A DNA stretch of 64,000 nt from positions 57,242 through 121,241 of IMG/VR virus record IMGVR_UViG_3300036398_003678; one strand, given 5' to 3'. Source of the stretch: a virus. Below, one piece after another: positions 36,800-46,300 of this stretch (within the stretch, counting starts at the first letter, position 1; each line of letters opens with the position of its first letter). The notes beneath the pieces were generated by a model that saw nothing but the letters and a program-made list of their open reading frames with translations, ran no database searches and had not been told where the DNA came from. Made by a program: the position numbers and the translations under genes.

Positions 36800-37785
36800 A
36801 ATCCCATAATCTCGTCTATAGTAGTAGTATTAACAGCTAGTAAATAAGAGGCATTGTCTTGAAACCCAAAAGTTATTAATATTTGATTGTTATAACGTGT
36901 CATACCGCAAGCGAATTCTATTTCTCCGCCCATAAAGTCAAACAACGGAGATACTCTAAGTAGATTAAAGTCCTTGTCCCATAAAATAAACCTATGTCTA
37001 TATGTGGCATTTTTGCGACCCGCTTCACTCTTAAATAAGTCTACTTCATGAACAATAGCTAAGTAATAATCTTTATAGGGGATAACCTGAGAACCGCCCC
37101 TTAAATCTCTAGTGTTCAAATTTTGATATTCTGTTAAAATAACCGTTTTAGTCTCTTTAGTTTCTGGATTATATTCCACGACTTCTGTGGGGTTTGTCCA
37201 TTTCACATACTGATACGGCCTATCCATAATGGGCATCCAATTTTTTTCACAATATGAATTATCTGGATATGGAGCCGGTAGTCTTTGTCTCGAAATTTCT
37301 TTCCAGCTATTTTGTTCAGAAACTATTTCCGATAGTTCTATTCTTCCTTGACCATTTGGTGTTGTATCCCGTCTCACGCCGCTCAAAAATAATTTCTGAT
37401 CCCAATGAACCAGCCTGCAGTCTTCTAGTCCAATAAACTCCCATAGTGGCTTAGCGTCTAGATTCTTAGTGTCCGCTATAGAATTAGAAACTATATTTAG
37501 ATTACTATCTAATTCGCAAAGTATATTATGGGTTGCTAATACTTGATGTTGTTCGGTGTGTAAGTAGCATAATGGTCCCCATACGTGTTCATTAATGCCG
37601 TGTTCAGCATGGTATAGGACATAATTAACATTACGTAAATTAACTAATAATTGTCCATTTAGATTAATAATAGAAGGATTAGTTAATGATGGTCCAATTA
37701 TGTCATTACTAGATACTAATAATGGATATAAGCCACCTCCTTGGTCTACACAATATTTGACAAAATTTGAAAGTTCGCTTTTCAT
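36796..37785 (-). CDS. Five-bladed beta-propeller enzyme, GH130-like glycosidase/phosphorylase or BMT-like transferase
   Basis: The product is 329 residues. The pattern GLEDCRL at 119-125, RRDTT, KNWMPI at 181-186, RGGSQVIPY at 229-237, HRFILWD and GGEIEFACGM at 286-295 matches the superfamily that includes GH130 mannoside phosphorylases and related beta-mannosyltransferases (the GLEDxR and RGGxxxI motifs). Which activity it has cannot be decided by eye. It is co-translated with the methyltransferase gene by a four-base overlap and preceded by a candidate promoter. Between fiber and neck genes it is a clear metabolic insertion into a structural operon. Confidence 0.7.
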   Translation of the reverse strand: MKSELSNFVKYCVDQGGGLYPLLVSSNDIIGPSLTNPSIINLNGQLLVNLRNVNYVLYHAEHGINEHVWGPLCYLHTEQHQVLATHNILCELDSNLNIVSNSIADTKNLDAKPLWEFIGLEDCRLVHWDQKLFLSGVRRDTTPNGQGRIELSEIVSEQNSWKEISRQRLPAPYPDNSYCEKNWMPIMDRPYQYVKWTNPTEVVEYNPETKETKTVILTEYQNLNTRDLRGGSQVIPYKDYYLAIVHEVDLFKSEAGRKNATYRHRFILWDKDFNLLRVSPLFDFMGGEIEFACGMTRYNNQILITFGFQDNASYLLAVNTTTIDEIMGL

Positions 37786-37805
37786 AAGAATTCTCTAGAG
37801 TATAA

Positions 37806-37836
37806 ATTATACTAATGAGTTCTTAAATAATGTCAA
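37806..37836 (-). promoter_or_regulatory. Candidate sigma-70-type promoter for the enzyme pair
   Basis: In the 64-base gap upstream of the GH130-like gene, the minus strand has a consensus TTGACA (37836-37831) and a consensus TATAAT (37811-37806). Their 19-base spacer is longer than ideal. The predicted leader is short (about 15 bases to the ATG at 37785). AGTATA/TATACT also forms a small hairpin around the -10. It is the best promoter-like pair I found in the window. Confidence 0.35.
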
Positions 37837-37849
37837 ATCTATTAATTTA

Positions 37850-38644
37850 TTAGACACCATATCTTCCTCTCAATTGATTGAAATTGGAAGAAATTTCTGA
37901 TTGCGATAAAGCTCTGTTATAAATTCTCAAAACAGGCAGTCGTCCTAAAAACCGACCGCCGCCAGAACCCCAAGCAGCAGAAGTACTAACCAGAGTGACA
38001 CCGGTGCCATTTGTAAAAGAAGTCAAATTATATGTAAATCCAGTGCCTTGCGCCAAATTTTGCTGAACCCCACCAAGAAAAACTCTATTAACTCCTGACT
38101 GTCTAGTCCAACATAAATGTCTCCAGGTATTGACCGCGCCCGCTTTATTTAAGCTTGTATTAAAACAACCATTGACCGTGCTCAAATCAACCCCTACTTG
38201 AAGCCTGTCTCCAAATCCAGTATTACCAAATCTAATTCCCAGAAGACCAGAAGTAAACAACTCTCTATAGTTTGCATCCGTTGTCGTCAAAAAAAACCAA
38301 GTTTCTATGCTAAAATCTGTAAGCGATGACATTGTGTTATTCATGACTATTGAATCATTTACCCCATCAAATGTAAAATAGCCACTATTTAGCGAAGAAT
38401 ATCCAACGCCGTTTAATAATGTGCCTGAATTCCTATTTATACTAACATCGTTTACAACAGTGCCAGATCCAGGATAGCTGTTTGGGTTTGCTGCATCAAA
38501 AAATAGTATTAGTCCATCAACGATACTTGGCCATTGATTATTCCTAATAGATGAACTTACTTGATCTAAAGACCAAACTCCACTAGCTAGTAAATCTGTG
38601 GGAGTGTTTGCGTTTCCTATTGTATTTGCAAATCTTTTTCCCAT
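37850..38644 (-). CDS. LamG/concanavalin-like lectin tail protein
   Basis: The product is 264 residues, starting at the ATG that shares a base with the upstream stop (TAATG). The N-terminal segment GVWSLDQVSSSIRNNQWPS is the short anchor motif seen in many phage fiber proteins. The rest is a LamG/concanavalin-type beta-sandwich: GLILFFDAANPNSY, GYFTFDGVNDSI, FSIETWFF, TWRHLCWTRQ and LPVLRIYNRALSQSEI. It ends in NQLRGRYGV, nearly identical to the end of the upstream gene's product, so the two are paralogues. It probably binds glycans, either on the host surface or on the virion. Confidence 0.7.
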   Translation of the reverse strand: MGKRFANTIGNANTPTDLLASGVWSLDQVSSSIRNNQWPSIVDGLILFFDAANPNSYPGSGTVVNDVSINRNSGTLLNGVGYSSLNSGYFTFDGVNDSIVMNNTMSSLTDFSIETWFFLTTTDANYRELFTSGLLGIRFGNTGFGDRLQVGVDLSTVNGCFNTSLNKAGAVNTWRHLCWTRQSGVNRVFLGGVQQNLAQGTGFTYNLTSFTNGTGVTLVSTSAAWGSGGGRFLGRLPVLRIYNRALSQSEISSNFNQLRGRYGV

Positions 38645-39459
38645 TAAACACCATACCTGTTTCGGAGAGCATTGAAGTTTTGAGATATCTCGCTTGCCGA
38701 AAGCGATTTGTTATATATTTTAACGCTACTCACAGCACCCGAGAAAAGACCGTATTGACCGGCGATAAACTCTCCCGAATTATAAAAAACGCTTGCTCTC
38801 AGACTCGTAAACCCATTTTTTATAAAAACATTATTGATATACAGACTTGGCAGTTTGTTGGTATAAACAATGACAATATTAGTAAAAATAGTATTGGATA
38901 TGGCTACAGCATGAGATAATAAAGGGGCGAGATAAGCGTTTCCATGCTCATAAACACTGAGGCCGTTCGTCCCAAGAGATATTCCTGCTCCACCGTTTGT
39001 TGCGGACTGAGCTGGGAAAAGAAGATATCTTTGTCCTGTCAATCCTGTTGTTCCAGAAGTGGCCTGGGCGTTAACGGTTATGGTCGCGGTTGGTCTCGCC
39101 CACACGTCTAATGAAAAGTTGTTTGTTCCGATGTTTTCGTATGTTCGGTTTGCACTCTGGTTGGTTCCGTTGAAACTTAAAAATCCCCCGTTATTTGAAC
39201 TGTATGAGGGAGAGTTAACCAATGTTACGTGACGATTGTTTCCGCTTAAATCATTCCATGTGCTACCCGACCCGGCATATGACTCGGGAATGCCCGCATC
39301 CATATTCATTTGCAATCCATCTCCGACTATCTGAACTGGCCACTGATTCCGTCTATTCCTATTTTCAATCTCATAAATATTCCAAATTCCATTACCAGCA
39401 GATAATGAAGATGTTCTTGTTGCTCCTATCATGTTTCCTTCTCGAAAAACAACACCCAT
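38644..39459 (-). CDS. LamG/concanavalin-like lectin tail protein, paralogue of the next gene
   Basis: The product is 271 residues from the ATG at 39459 (GAGG eight bases upstream; the stop of the previous gene overlaps as TGATG). It has the same layout as its neighbour: an anchor segment (GIWNIYEIENRNRRNQWP), then a concanavalin-type fold (LQMNMDAGIPESY, TWNDLSGNNRHVTL, GGFLSFNGTNQSANR, NFSLDVWARPT, SSVKIYNKSLSASEI) and an ending NALRNRYGV. The two genes look like a tandem duplication that has diverged in the binding surface. A role in host-glycan attachment is inferred. Confidence 0.7.
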   Translation of the reverse strand: MGVVFREGNMIGATRTSSLSAGNGIWNIYEIENRNRRNQWPVQIVGDGLQMNMDAGIPESYAGSGSTWNDLSGNNRHVTLVNSPSYSSNNGGFLSFNGTNQSANRTYENIGTNNFSLDVWARPTATITVNAQATSGTTGLTGQRYLLFPAQSATNGGAGISLGTNGLSVYEHGNAYLAPLLSHAVAISNTIFTNIVIVYTNKLPSLYINNVFIKNGFTSLRASVFYNSGEFIAGQYGLFSGAVSSVKIYNKSLSASEISQNFNALRNRYGV

Positions 39460-39830
39460 CAACGCACCTCTTCATAAGAGCACACAATTGTCAGATCTCC
39501 ACCCGCACTAGCCTGAACTGTGAGCCTTCTGTCTTCTTCAAGCCAAATTGGAGCGTCTCTGCCTACTAAAACAACGGTAGCATCCGCTGGAACAGTAACG
39601 GTATTGACGATTGGAAAACCCGTTCCAGCCGTGGCGGAATTGTATATCCTCAAAGTACAATCGACCGAAACCACTCCGTCAATATTCGCTGCATAAATAG
39701 ATACTATTTTTATAGCAGCATCGGAGTTAGCTGCATTAACTAAAAGATTGGTTTCTGTTGTGTTTGCGAGCGTTAAATATGTTGTTTTTCCATTAACGGT
39801 CGTTGGCGACATGAGATTAGGCGTTACCAT
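39459..39830 (-). CDS. Small beta-sandwich virion protein
   Basis: The product is 123 residues, with a strong GGAGGG ten bases before the ATG at 39830. It is an all-beta protein (TTYLTLANTTETNLLV, IKIVSIYAANIDG, TVTVPADATVVLVGRDAP, LTVQASAGGDLTIVCSYEEV). It resembles the 126-residue protein at 54245-54625 in size and strand pattern. Such proteins in phages are usually small decoration or tail proteins. It overlaps the upstream gene by 14 bases. Confidence 0.55.
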   Translation of the reverse strand: MVTPNLMSPTTVNGKTTYLTLANTTETNLLVNAANSDAAIKIVSIYAANIDGVVSVDCTLRIYNSATAGTGFPIVNTVTVPADATVVLVGRDAPIWLEEDRRLTVQASAGGDLTIVCSYEEVR

Positions 39831-40401
39831 AATTTATTCCCTCCAGTTCCTCTATAGTGGTTGATGATTTTATTTGAAGTCTTAACAATGAATCTTCTTG
39901 GCTTAGTTGAGATCTTGCTTGTCCATAGGCTAGCATCAAAGAAGTCAAGTCCTGAATATTCAATTCGTGGCTAACTCCTTCAATATCTATGATCGTGGTT
40001 GAGTTCTGCAATCCCAGAGCCGAAGCTTCTTTGAGCAATAAGAATGCTCCCATAAGCAATGTAACATCAGAAATATCTAAACCGAGGCTCCAACCATAAG
40101 GAGTAGCCCATCCCGATTTGATTTTTTCTTTCCAAACCTCGTCAAGAGCTTCTAATTTTTGTTGTTTGGCTTCTTCAAGGCTGGGCATTTTTAAATTAAT
40201 ATCTTCTTGAGTAATCTCCGTGATCATAAAGCCGGACAGCTCTAATATTTCGGGATCATTTGACCATTGTGATGGATCCGTTCTTGTTGACCCGTCAGGT
40301 AATCTAATTCTATTAGGAAGCGTCTCAATTAGCCCGGTTAATTTATTTCTGTAATAAGGAGGCTGTCCATAGTATTTTAAAATTAAATTATTATCAATCA
40401 T
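39817..40401 (-). CDS. Tail fiber assembly/DUF4376-like protein
   Basis: The product is 194 residues. The N-terminal part (YYRNKLTGLIETLPNRIRLP) resembles host- or fiber-recognition segments of phage fiber chaperones. The C-terminal half (SLEEAKQQKLEALDEVWKEK, GLDISDVTLLMGAFLLLKEA) matches the helical DUF4376-type domain usually found in tail-fiber-adjacent phage proteins. It follows the collagen-like fiber, consistent with a chaperone for it or for the downstream fibers. Confidence 0.6.
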   Translation of the reverse strand: MIDNNLILKYYGQPPYYRNKLTGLIETLPNRIRLPDGSTRTDPSQWSNDPEILELSGFMITEITQEDINLKMPSLEEAKQQKLEALDEVWKEKIKSGWATPYGWSLGLDISDVTLLMGAFLLLKEASALGLQNSTTIIDIEGVSHELNIQDLTSLMLAYGQARSQLSQEDSLLRLQIKSSTTIEELEGINYGNA

Positions 40402-40412
40402 TTATTAGTTTC

Positions 40413-41045
40413 CTAGTTAAAAATTGTACCTATATAGTAAGAGTTTTTAGTGGCATTGGTTCCTTGAATGCCTTGAATGCCTTGACTGCCGGTCAAACCT
40501 TGACTGCCGGTCAAACCTTGAACGCCGTCTATTCCTTGACTGCCGGTTAAGCCTTGGACTCCTTGACTGCCCGTGATACCTTGACTGCCGGTTAAACCTT
40601 GACTGCCGGTTAGGCCTTGAATTCCTTGACTGCCGGTTAGGCCTTGAATTCCTTGACTGCCCGTTAAGCCCTGACTGCCGTCTATTCCTTGACTGCCGGT
40701 TAAACCTTGACTACCCGTAATACCTTGAATACCTTGGCTGCCCGTGATGCCTTGAACGCCTTGACTTCCCGTACTACCGGAGGTGCCTTGACTACCAGTT
40801 ATTCCTTGAACACCCTGACTACCCGTGCTACCGGCGGTACCTTGACTGCCCGTGATACCTTGAACGCCCTGACTACCGGACGGACCTGCGGTATTTACAT
40901 AGACTAACGTGTTCCAAGCAGTAACACCGTCTCCTACTTTAAACCTCTGTGTATCTATTTCAAAAACAATTTCGCCGGCCGCAAGTATAGGATTAACAGA
41001 AGCCAAAGTAGCGGCTGTTCCTCGTTTGTTTTGAATTGTTGGCAT
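40413..41045 (-). CDS. Short collagen-like tail fiber
   Basis: The product is 210 residues. Residues 1-50 match the Mtd-like N-terminal motif of phage fibers ([34 protein letters not shown]). Residues about 55-195 are collagen-type Gly-x-y triplets of the form [12 protein letters not shown] with almost no proline. The C-terminus is a short cap ([10 protein letters not shown]). It is separated from the long collagen-like fiber by the oxygenase-like gene. Collagen-like stretches form rigid triple helices in other phage fibers. Confidence 0.8.
   Translation of the reverse strand: MPTIQNKRGTAATLASVNPILAAGEIVFEIDTQRFKVGDGVTAWNTLVYVNTAGPSGSQGVQGITGSQGTAGSTGSQGVQGITGSQGTSGSTGSQGVQGITGSQGIQGITGSQGLTGSQGIDGSQGLTGSQGIQGLTGSQGIQGLTGSQGLTGSQGITGSQGVQGLTGSQGIDGVQGLTGSQGLTGSQGIQGIQGTNATKNSYYIGTIFN
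40470..40885 (-). repeat. Collagen-like DNA repeat tract (short fiber)
   Basis: A 9-base-multiple repeat encodes Gly-Ser-Gln/Gly-x-Thr triplets; on the plus strand it reads as CCTTGACTGCCGGT-type units. Higher-order units of 18 and 27 bases are shared with the tract in the longer fiber gene, which would favour recombination between them. Confidence 0.85.
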
Positions 41046-41084
41046 TATAACAACCTCTATAAAAACTTTTTTATCAGTATATTC

Positions 41085-41531
41085 TTAGCCTATATCAAAT
41101 CCGATAGAAAATCTATTACATTTTGACCAAACACAGTGCCACTGGGGGATATTAAATATTCTAATATTAAAACCAATCTCATCTCTATCTATTAGAATAT
41201 TATCTTTTTCAATATCGTACCAATTCATACCACTATCACCACTTTCTGACCATGATATATATATTCTTTTGCCAGATTTTGGACCGTTAGTATGCCACCC
41301 CATACCGCCGCGTGGTGGATAAAATATGAGATTTTTGCATCTGTACCCTAAAATTTCCATGTGCTCTTCTAAAAATATTTTTTGAAAATAGCCGGTTTTG
41401 TTTTCATAATCCAACAAGTCTGATGGCCTATCAAATAATTTATCAAAATTAAAACCTGGCGTATTAACATAATTTATATGTTTATTACTTAATAGTTCTG
41501 TAATATTGATGTTATTTAATTTAAAATTCAT
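41085..41531 (-). CDS. 2OG-Fe(II) oxygenase-like protein between two collagen-like fiber genes
   Basis: The product is 148 residues; its ATG overlaps the stop of the upstream collagen-like gene (ATGA). Core motifs are GWHTNG with His80 and Asn82, RIYISW at 89-94, FNIRIFNIPQWHCVW with His132, and NRFSIGFDI with Arg140. The order His-x-Asn ... His ... Arg fits a compact 2-oxoglutarate/Fe(II) dioxygenase, with Asn in place of the usual Asp/Glu ligand. Closely similar small proteins with a GWHTN motif are known from T4-like cyanophages. It could hydroxylate a fiber residue; because the neighbouring collagen repeats nearly lack proline, the substrate is unclear. Confidence 0.65.
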   Translation of the reverse strand: MNFKLNNINITELLSNKHINYVNTPGFNFDKLFDRPSDLLDYENKTGYFQKIFLEEHMEILGYRCKNLIFYPPRGGMGWHTNGPKSGKRIYISWSESGDSGMNWYDIEKDNILIDRDEIGFNIRIFNIPQWHCVWSKCNRFSIGFDIG

Positions 41532-43231
41532 TGTATATTAGCCGAAAAAGATTGTACTCTCGCTCCCCATTCATTTAAGATATATAATCTGATTATATCA
41601 TTAGTAGCTACAGAAAATGTCGTAGATCTAGACAGCGTGGCTCCGTTTGTTAAGGGTATCTCCCAAGCCAATAGATTGTTTTTCGTGACCTGTATTACAT
41701 CGCACCCAAAATCGCCACAACCACTGCGTACTGTCGTTGTTAGGTTTAATGTTCCTGTAGCAAGACATGTGAACATTAAATATGTGCCATTATTTTCAAC
41801 CAACCCATTCCATGTTAATGGGCTAGAAGATGTACCAGAACCTGTAGCCGAATCAAATACTCCAGTTGAAGCTTTTTGTAAAGAGGCTGATAATACCGAA
41901 CTGGCTGTTGGAGTGGGAGTCAATGTGGGCGTCTGAGTAGGAGTACTGGTTATTGTGGGAGTATTGGGAGGTAGGATCACGCCACAATCGATGGTAATAT
42001 TAGTATCTAGTTTTGATGTGGTAATAGCCCCGTTAGCAATATCTACTGTTGTAACAGAGTCGGTATTAATACTCAAAGTAGCTCCGCCATTGCTTATCGT
42101 AATATCTCCTTTATTACCATCTGAAAAACCTTGACCTACAGGACCGGTTGCTCCAATGGTACCCTGCGGGCCTGTTATCCCCTGACTACCCGTAACGCCT
42201 TGACTGCCCGTGATACCTTGAACACCTTGACCTCCCGCGCTACCGGAGGCTCCTTGACTTCCGGTGGTACCTTGACTACCGGTTAAGCCTTGACTGCCCG
42301 TGATACCTTGACTTCCAGCAATACCCTGGCTGCCCGTTAAGCCCTGACTACCAGTAGTACCTTGACTACCCGTAATACCTTGAATACCTTGGCTGCCCGT
42401 GATACCTTGAACTCCTTGACTGCCAGCGCTACCCGTGGTGCCTTGACTACCCGTAATACCTTGAACTCCTTGACTGCCAGCGCTACCCGTGGTGCCTTGA
42501 CTACCCGTCAAACCTTGAACGCCTTGCGAACCCGTTAAGCCTTGACTACCAGTCAAACCTTGACTGCCTGTTAGGCCTTGAATACCTTGATTGCCCGTTA
42601 AGCCTTGACTGCCTGTGATTCCTTGGCTACCCATGGTGCCTTGACTGCCCGTTAAGCCCTGACTACCGGTCAAACCTTGAACGCCATCAATTCCTTGACT
42701 TCCTGTTAAGCCCTGACTACCAGTAGTGCCTTGACTACCGGTTACTCCCTGACTACCTGTGGTTCCTTGTAAGCCAGTTATTCCCTGACTGCCAGTGTTG
42801 CCCGTAGTTCCTTGACTACCAGTTATTCCTTGAACGCCTTGACTACCCGTAATGCCTTGAACACCTTGACCTCCCGTGCTACCCGTGGTACCTTGACTAC
42901 CAATAAACCCCTGAATACCAAATAAACCCTGTATTCCTTGTGTACCAATAATTCCCTGAACGCCCTGAGTACCTTGAATAGTGGATATATTATTTAGTGT
43001 AGACTGTAAATTATTAATATCGGAAATATTATGTGAATGACCACCAATACTAACGCCCGTGCCATTAACAAAAATACCCTGACTAAAATTACCAGTACCA
43101 GCCACATCTAATTGATATAATGGATTGCTAACATTTATACCAACATTATTATTAGCTATATAAATAGTATCACTAATGCCAGAAGCATTAATAGACTGTC
43201 CTAAATTAGCGTTTTTTCTAGATATGGTCAT
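41528..43231 (-). CDS. Long collagen-like tail fiber with Thr-Pro linker and C-terminal beta domain
   Basis: The product is 567 residues. Residues 1-90 form an N-terminal region closely related to the small protein at 54638-54949 (SRKNANLGQSINASGISDTI, SIGGHSHNISDINNLQS), including a GHxH pair typical of metal-binding fiber knots. About 280 residues of Gly-x-y triplets follow ([12 protein letters not shown]; Thr and Gln dominate the third position), then FSDGNKGDI, a Thr-Pro linker (about 430-450) and a 120-residue C-terminal beta domain. It is a classic fiber with an anchor, a triple-helical shaft and a distal domain. Confidence 0.8.
   Translation of the reverse strand: MTISRKNANLGQSINASGISDTIYIANNNVGINVSNPLYQLDVAGTGNFSQGIFVNGTGVSIGGHSHNISDINNLQSTLNNISTIQGTQGVQGIIGTQGIQGLFGIQGFIGSQGTTGSTGGQGVQGITGSQGVQGITGSQGTTGNTGSQGITGLQGTTGSQGVTGSQGTTGSQGLTGSQGIDGVQGLTGSQGLTGSQGTMGSQGITGSQGLTGNQGIQGLTGSQGLTGSQGLTGSQGVQGLTGSQGTTGSAGSQGVQGITGSQGTTGSAGSQGVQGITGSQGIQGITGSQGTTGSQGLTGSQGIAGSQGITGSQGLTGSQGTTGSQGASGSAGGQGVQGITGSQGVTGSQGITGPQGTIGATGPVGQGFSDGNKGDITISNGGATLSINTDSVTTVDIANGAITTSKLDTNITIDCGVILPPNTPTITSTPTQTPTLTPTPTASSVLSASLQKASTGVFDSATGSGTSSSPLTWNGLVENNGTYLMFTCLATGTLNLTTTVRSGCGDFGCDVIQVTKNNLLAWEIPLTNGATLSRSTTFSVATNDIIRLYILNEWGARVQSFSANIQ
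42140..42975 (-). repeat. Collagen-like DNA repeat tract (long fiber)
   Basis: About 830 bases of 9-base-based repeats encode collagen triplets. Perfect duplicated blocks are visible, for example near 42410-42500, where a 54-base-scale unit occurs twice. Long spurious plus-strand frames arise from it. Confidence 0.85.
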
Positions 43232-43328
43232 ATTGATAATCTCTTGTAATATTTATTTATTTACACCTTTATCATAATTCCTGGTCATGAAAGGATAGAT
43301 ACCATAAAAAACAAACCTCATTGACCCA

Positions 43329-46300
43329 TTAAGCCCGTAAAATATTACTATTAAAAGCGTTTAATATCTGATTTAAGCTAATAATTTCAGCATCCGTAAA
43401 AGATAATCCCACCGAATACATTCCTATAGCAGCATTTGTTAGTACGCCTGGGCCATGTGTTGATGAATTTTTGTTAAAAATCCCAATTGTGGACGATCCT
43501 GGAGTTCCGGGGGTTACAACGGTCGAACCGTCAACGTCAAATATCCCGTTTTTATAAATCCTTCCTTGAGTAGAAGAGCCTGTACCTAACCAAAAAGTAG
43601 GAGGAGTATAAGAAGTACCCCAAACATAATCATTCCCAGCCCCTGAATAATATCCCATAGAAGAGGCCTCTCCGTTTGCGCTGATACTCCATGAGCTAAC
43701 ATTACTAGCTCCATTATCGGATCCTATTAAAGCTCCATAACCTCGCGTATTTTTTACCGTTTCATAAGCAGATAAGTGGCGATTATTCGTGGTTAAAACC
43801 GATTGAGCCAAATTGGTCAACAAATACTTATTACCAGAAAAAGACCCTTGTAATCCAGAAGTTTCTGAGTAATCGGAAGCTATAAAATTATTATTAATAT
43901 CAATATGAGATCCATAAAGAACAGTAGCTGAAGGGCCTAAATATAACGGAGTCAAAGCAGAAACTAGATTGTTTCCACAAAATAGATTTAATCTATAAAA
44001 TTTATCTCTCAAACCATTTGCATTAATACTATTGCAAAAACTATTTACAGAGCTAGCAGTATTAGAAGATATAGAACCTCCATTTGTATAAACTCTATTA
44101 ATCCATAGTTTAGCATCATTGTTTGTTACGGAAGCGAAGGTGTTGCTTGGTTTGCCTCTAGCAAGACCATCATTAAATGCGTCTATAATAGATGTTAGTG
44201 TGGCTATTTCTGAACTTGTTAAATTTATACCAATAGTATATAAAGACAATCTAGCGTCTGTATGAGTACTACCAACACTTGTTGCTCCTATTTTTTGAGC
44301 AAATATTCCTATAGAAGTAGTATCTGGGGCACTGATAGTGTTAACAGAATTGGTGGTTAAAGTATCCGAATATAGCTTATTCAACCCATCACTATCGGTA
44401 AGACCAATCACAAATGTTTTTTCCGTCATTAACATACTAATACCTGTGGATAGTTGTCCAGACGCATTACCTGTCCAAAAACTTGCTACATTTGTACCAA
44501 CATCTGTTTGTAGTCTGGTATCAGAAGTCCAGTCGAGCGTAGCGGCATTGGTTTTTGCGCCCATAATCATTCTGTATGGCGCAGAAGGTAACTTATTCAT
44601 AACCACGCCCAAATGTCTATATGTAGCAAAATTTTGTGGCAGCATAGTGTCTAGCCACTTATTTGAGGCGTTGCCTATTAATCCACTATTTTCACTATAG
44701 TCAGCTGATACAAAGTTATTATTTGTGTCTTCTACGCCTCCGTATCTGATTCCAGAAGTTGTTTGGCTACAATATATCGGCGTTAAACAAGACTCCAAGC
44801 CGTTTCCGCAAAATAAATTAACTCGATAGAATTTATTTCTTAATCCGGCAGCGTCTATACTATTACAAAAAGTATTAACCAAATTAGCGGTGCTAGACGA
44901 TGCCGAACCGCCCTTAGAGTATACCGTATCTATCCAAATTTTAGCGTCTTCATTATCTATTCCCGCAAATCCAGTACTAGATCTACCTCTATTTAAACCC
45001 AAATTAAATGTTTCTATAATTTGATATAATACGTTGTGTTCGGAGTCTGTGAGCGGCAAGCCTATGGTATAACCAGCAACAGTAGCGTCAGAGTGCGAGG
45101 ATACACCAGCACTACTATTTGTAGCTAAAATAACAAAAGAATTAGGGTTTGTGTCTGATAACTGACCGCTAATATTAGTGGTTGTAACTACGCCTCCTAC
45201 TCCTCCAGTATAAAATCTAGCGCTATTATTGGCATTGCGATTAACTACATAAAGTTCTTGAGCATTGTTTTTATAAGATATTATTGTACCACCACCCCCC
45301 GATCCGCTAAAAACCGCAGACATAGTATTAGATAAGACAGCATGATTTATTTGAAATCTGTCATTATTTAAGTCGTTAGTTGTGCCTATCAATCTTCTGT
45401 TATTAGATTGACTGCTTTTGGTCATATATATGCCAATATGTCCTGTTCGGAGATTGTCGGGAAGTTTATTGGGGGCCAAACCAGTATTCAAAAATTTGGT
45501 GGATCCATCACCACGTAACCCTGCCCCTACTCCTGTTTCAACATAATCCGAACTAGTAAAGTTATTGTTAGCGTCAATTAAACTACCATACTGAATAGTG
45601 CGATCAATTCCTTTGTACAGCGGAACACTCGCTGCATTCACATTATTTCCGCACATCAAATTTAATCGATAGATTTTACCCCTAAGACCAGCAGAATCTA
45701 TACTATTGCAAAACGTATTAAGAAGATTTGCTGTAGTACTAGATACCGTGCCGCCATTATAGTATACATTATCTACCCAAATCTTCGCATCTTCATTCGT
45801 AACTGATGCAAAAGAAGCGCTTGGTCTTGTTCGACCCATAGACGTATTGAACGCATCGATGGCGTTGTAAAGAGTAACGGTTTCGGCCGAAGTTAATCCT
45901 AAGCCTATATGATACATTGAAATTCTACCATCTCCGTAATTCGCTAGTGTTCCGTTATTATTTAGAGCGTGAATAACAAATCCGTCTGATCCTCTGGCTG
46001 CAGACACGGAATTGGATGATGAGCCAGATATTCCGTTCCAAGAATGGAAGAAATTATTACCGGCTGTCCTAGAATAAACATGATAACCAAAAAGAGTAGA
46101 GTTGGTTGGTTCAGCTGGATAGTATGTGGCACCATCCAACCCTCTAGTAAATCCATCTCTATAATACAAAACGGTCGTATCTGCATTAGTGTTTTGGGCG
46201 ACTCCTAGATAGGTACTAAATGCTTTGGATGTAGGCTCAGAAATAAATGCTCCAAAAGATATACTAGAATTATTAGTATAATCTGTGCCAAGTCCGGTGT

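Noticed and set aside
40470-42975. Repeat arrays that could suggest a CRISPR
   Set aside because: The repeats are in frame, have no unique spacers and encode collagen triplets.
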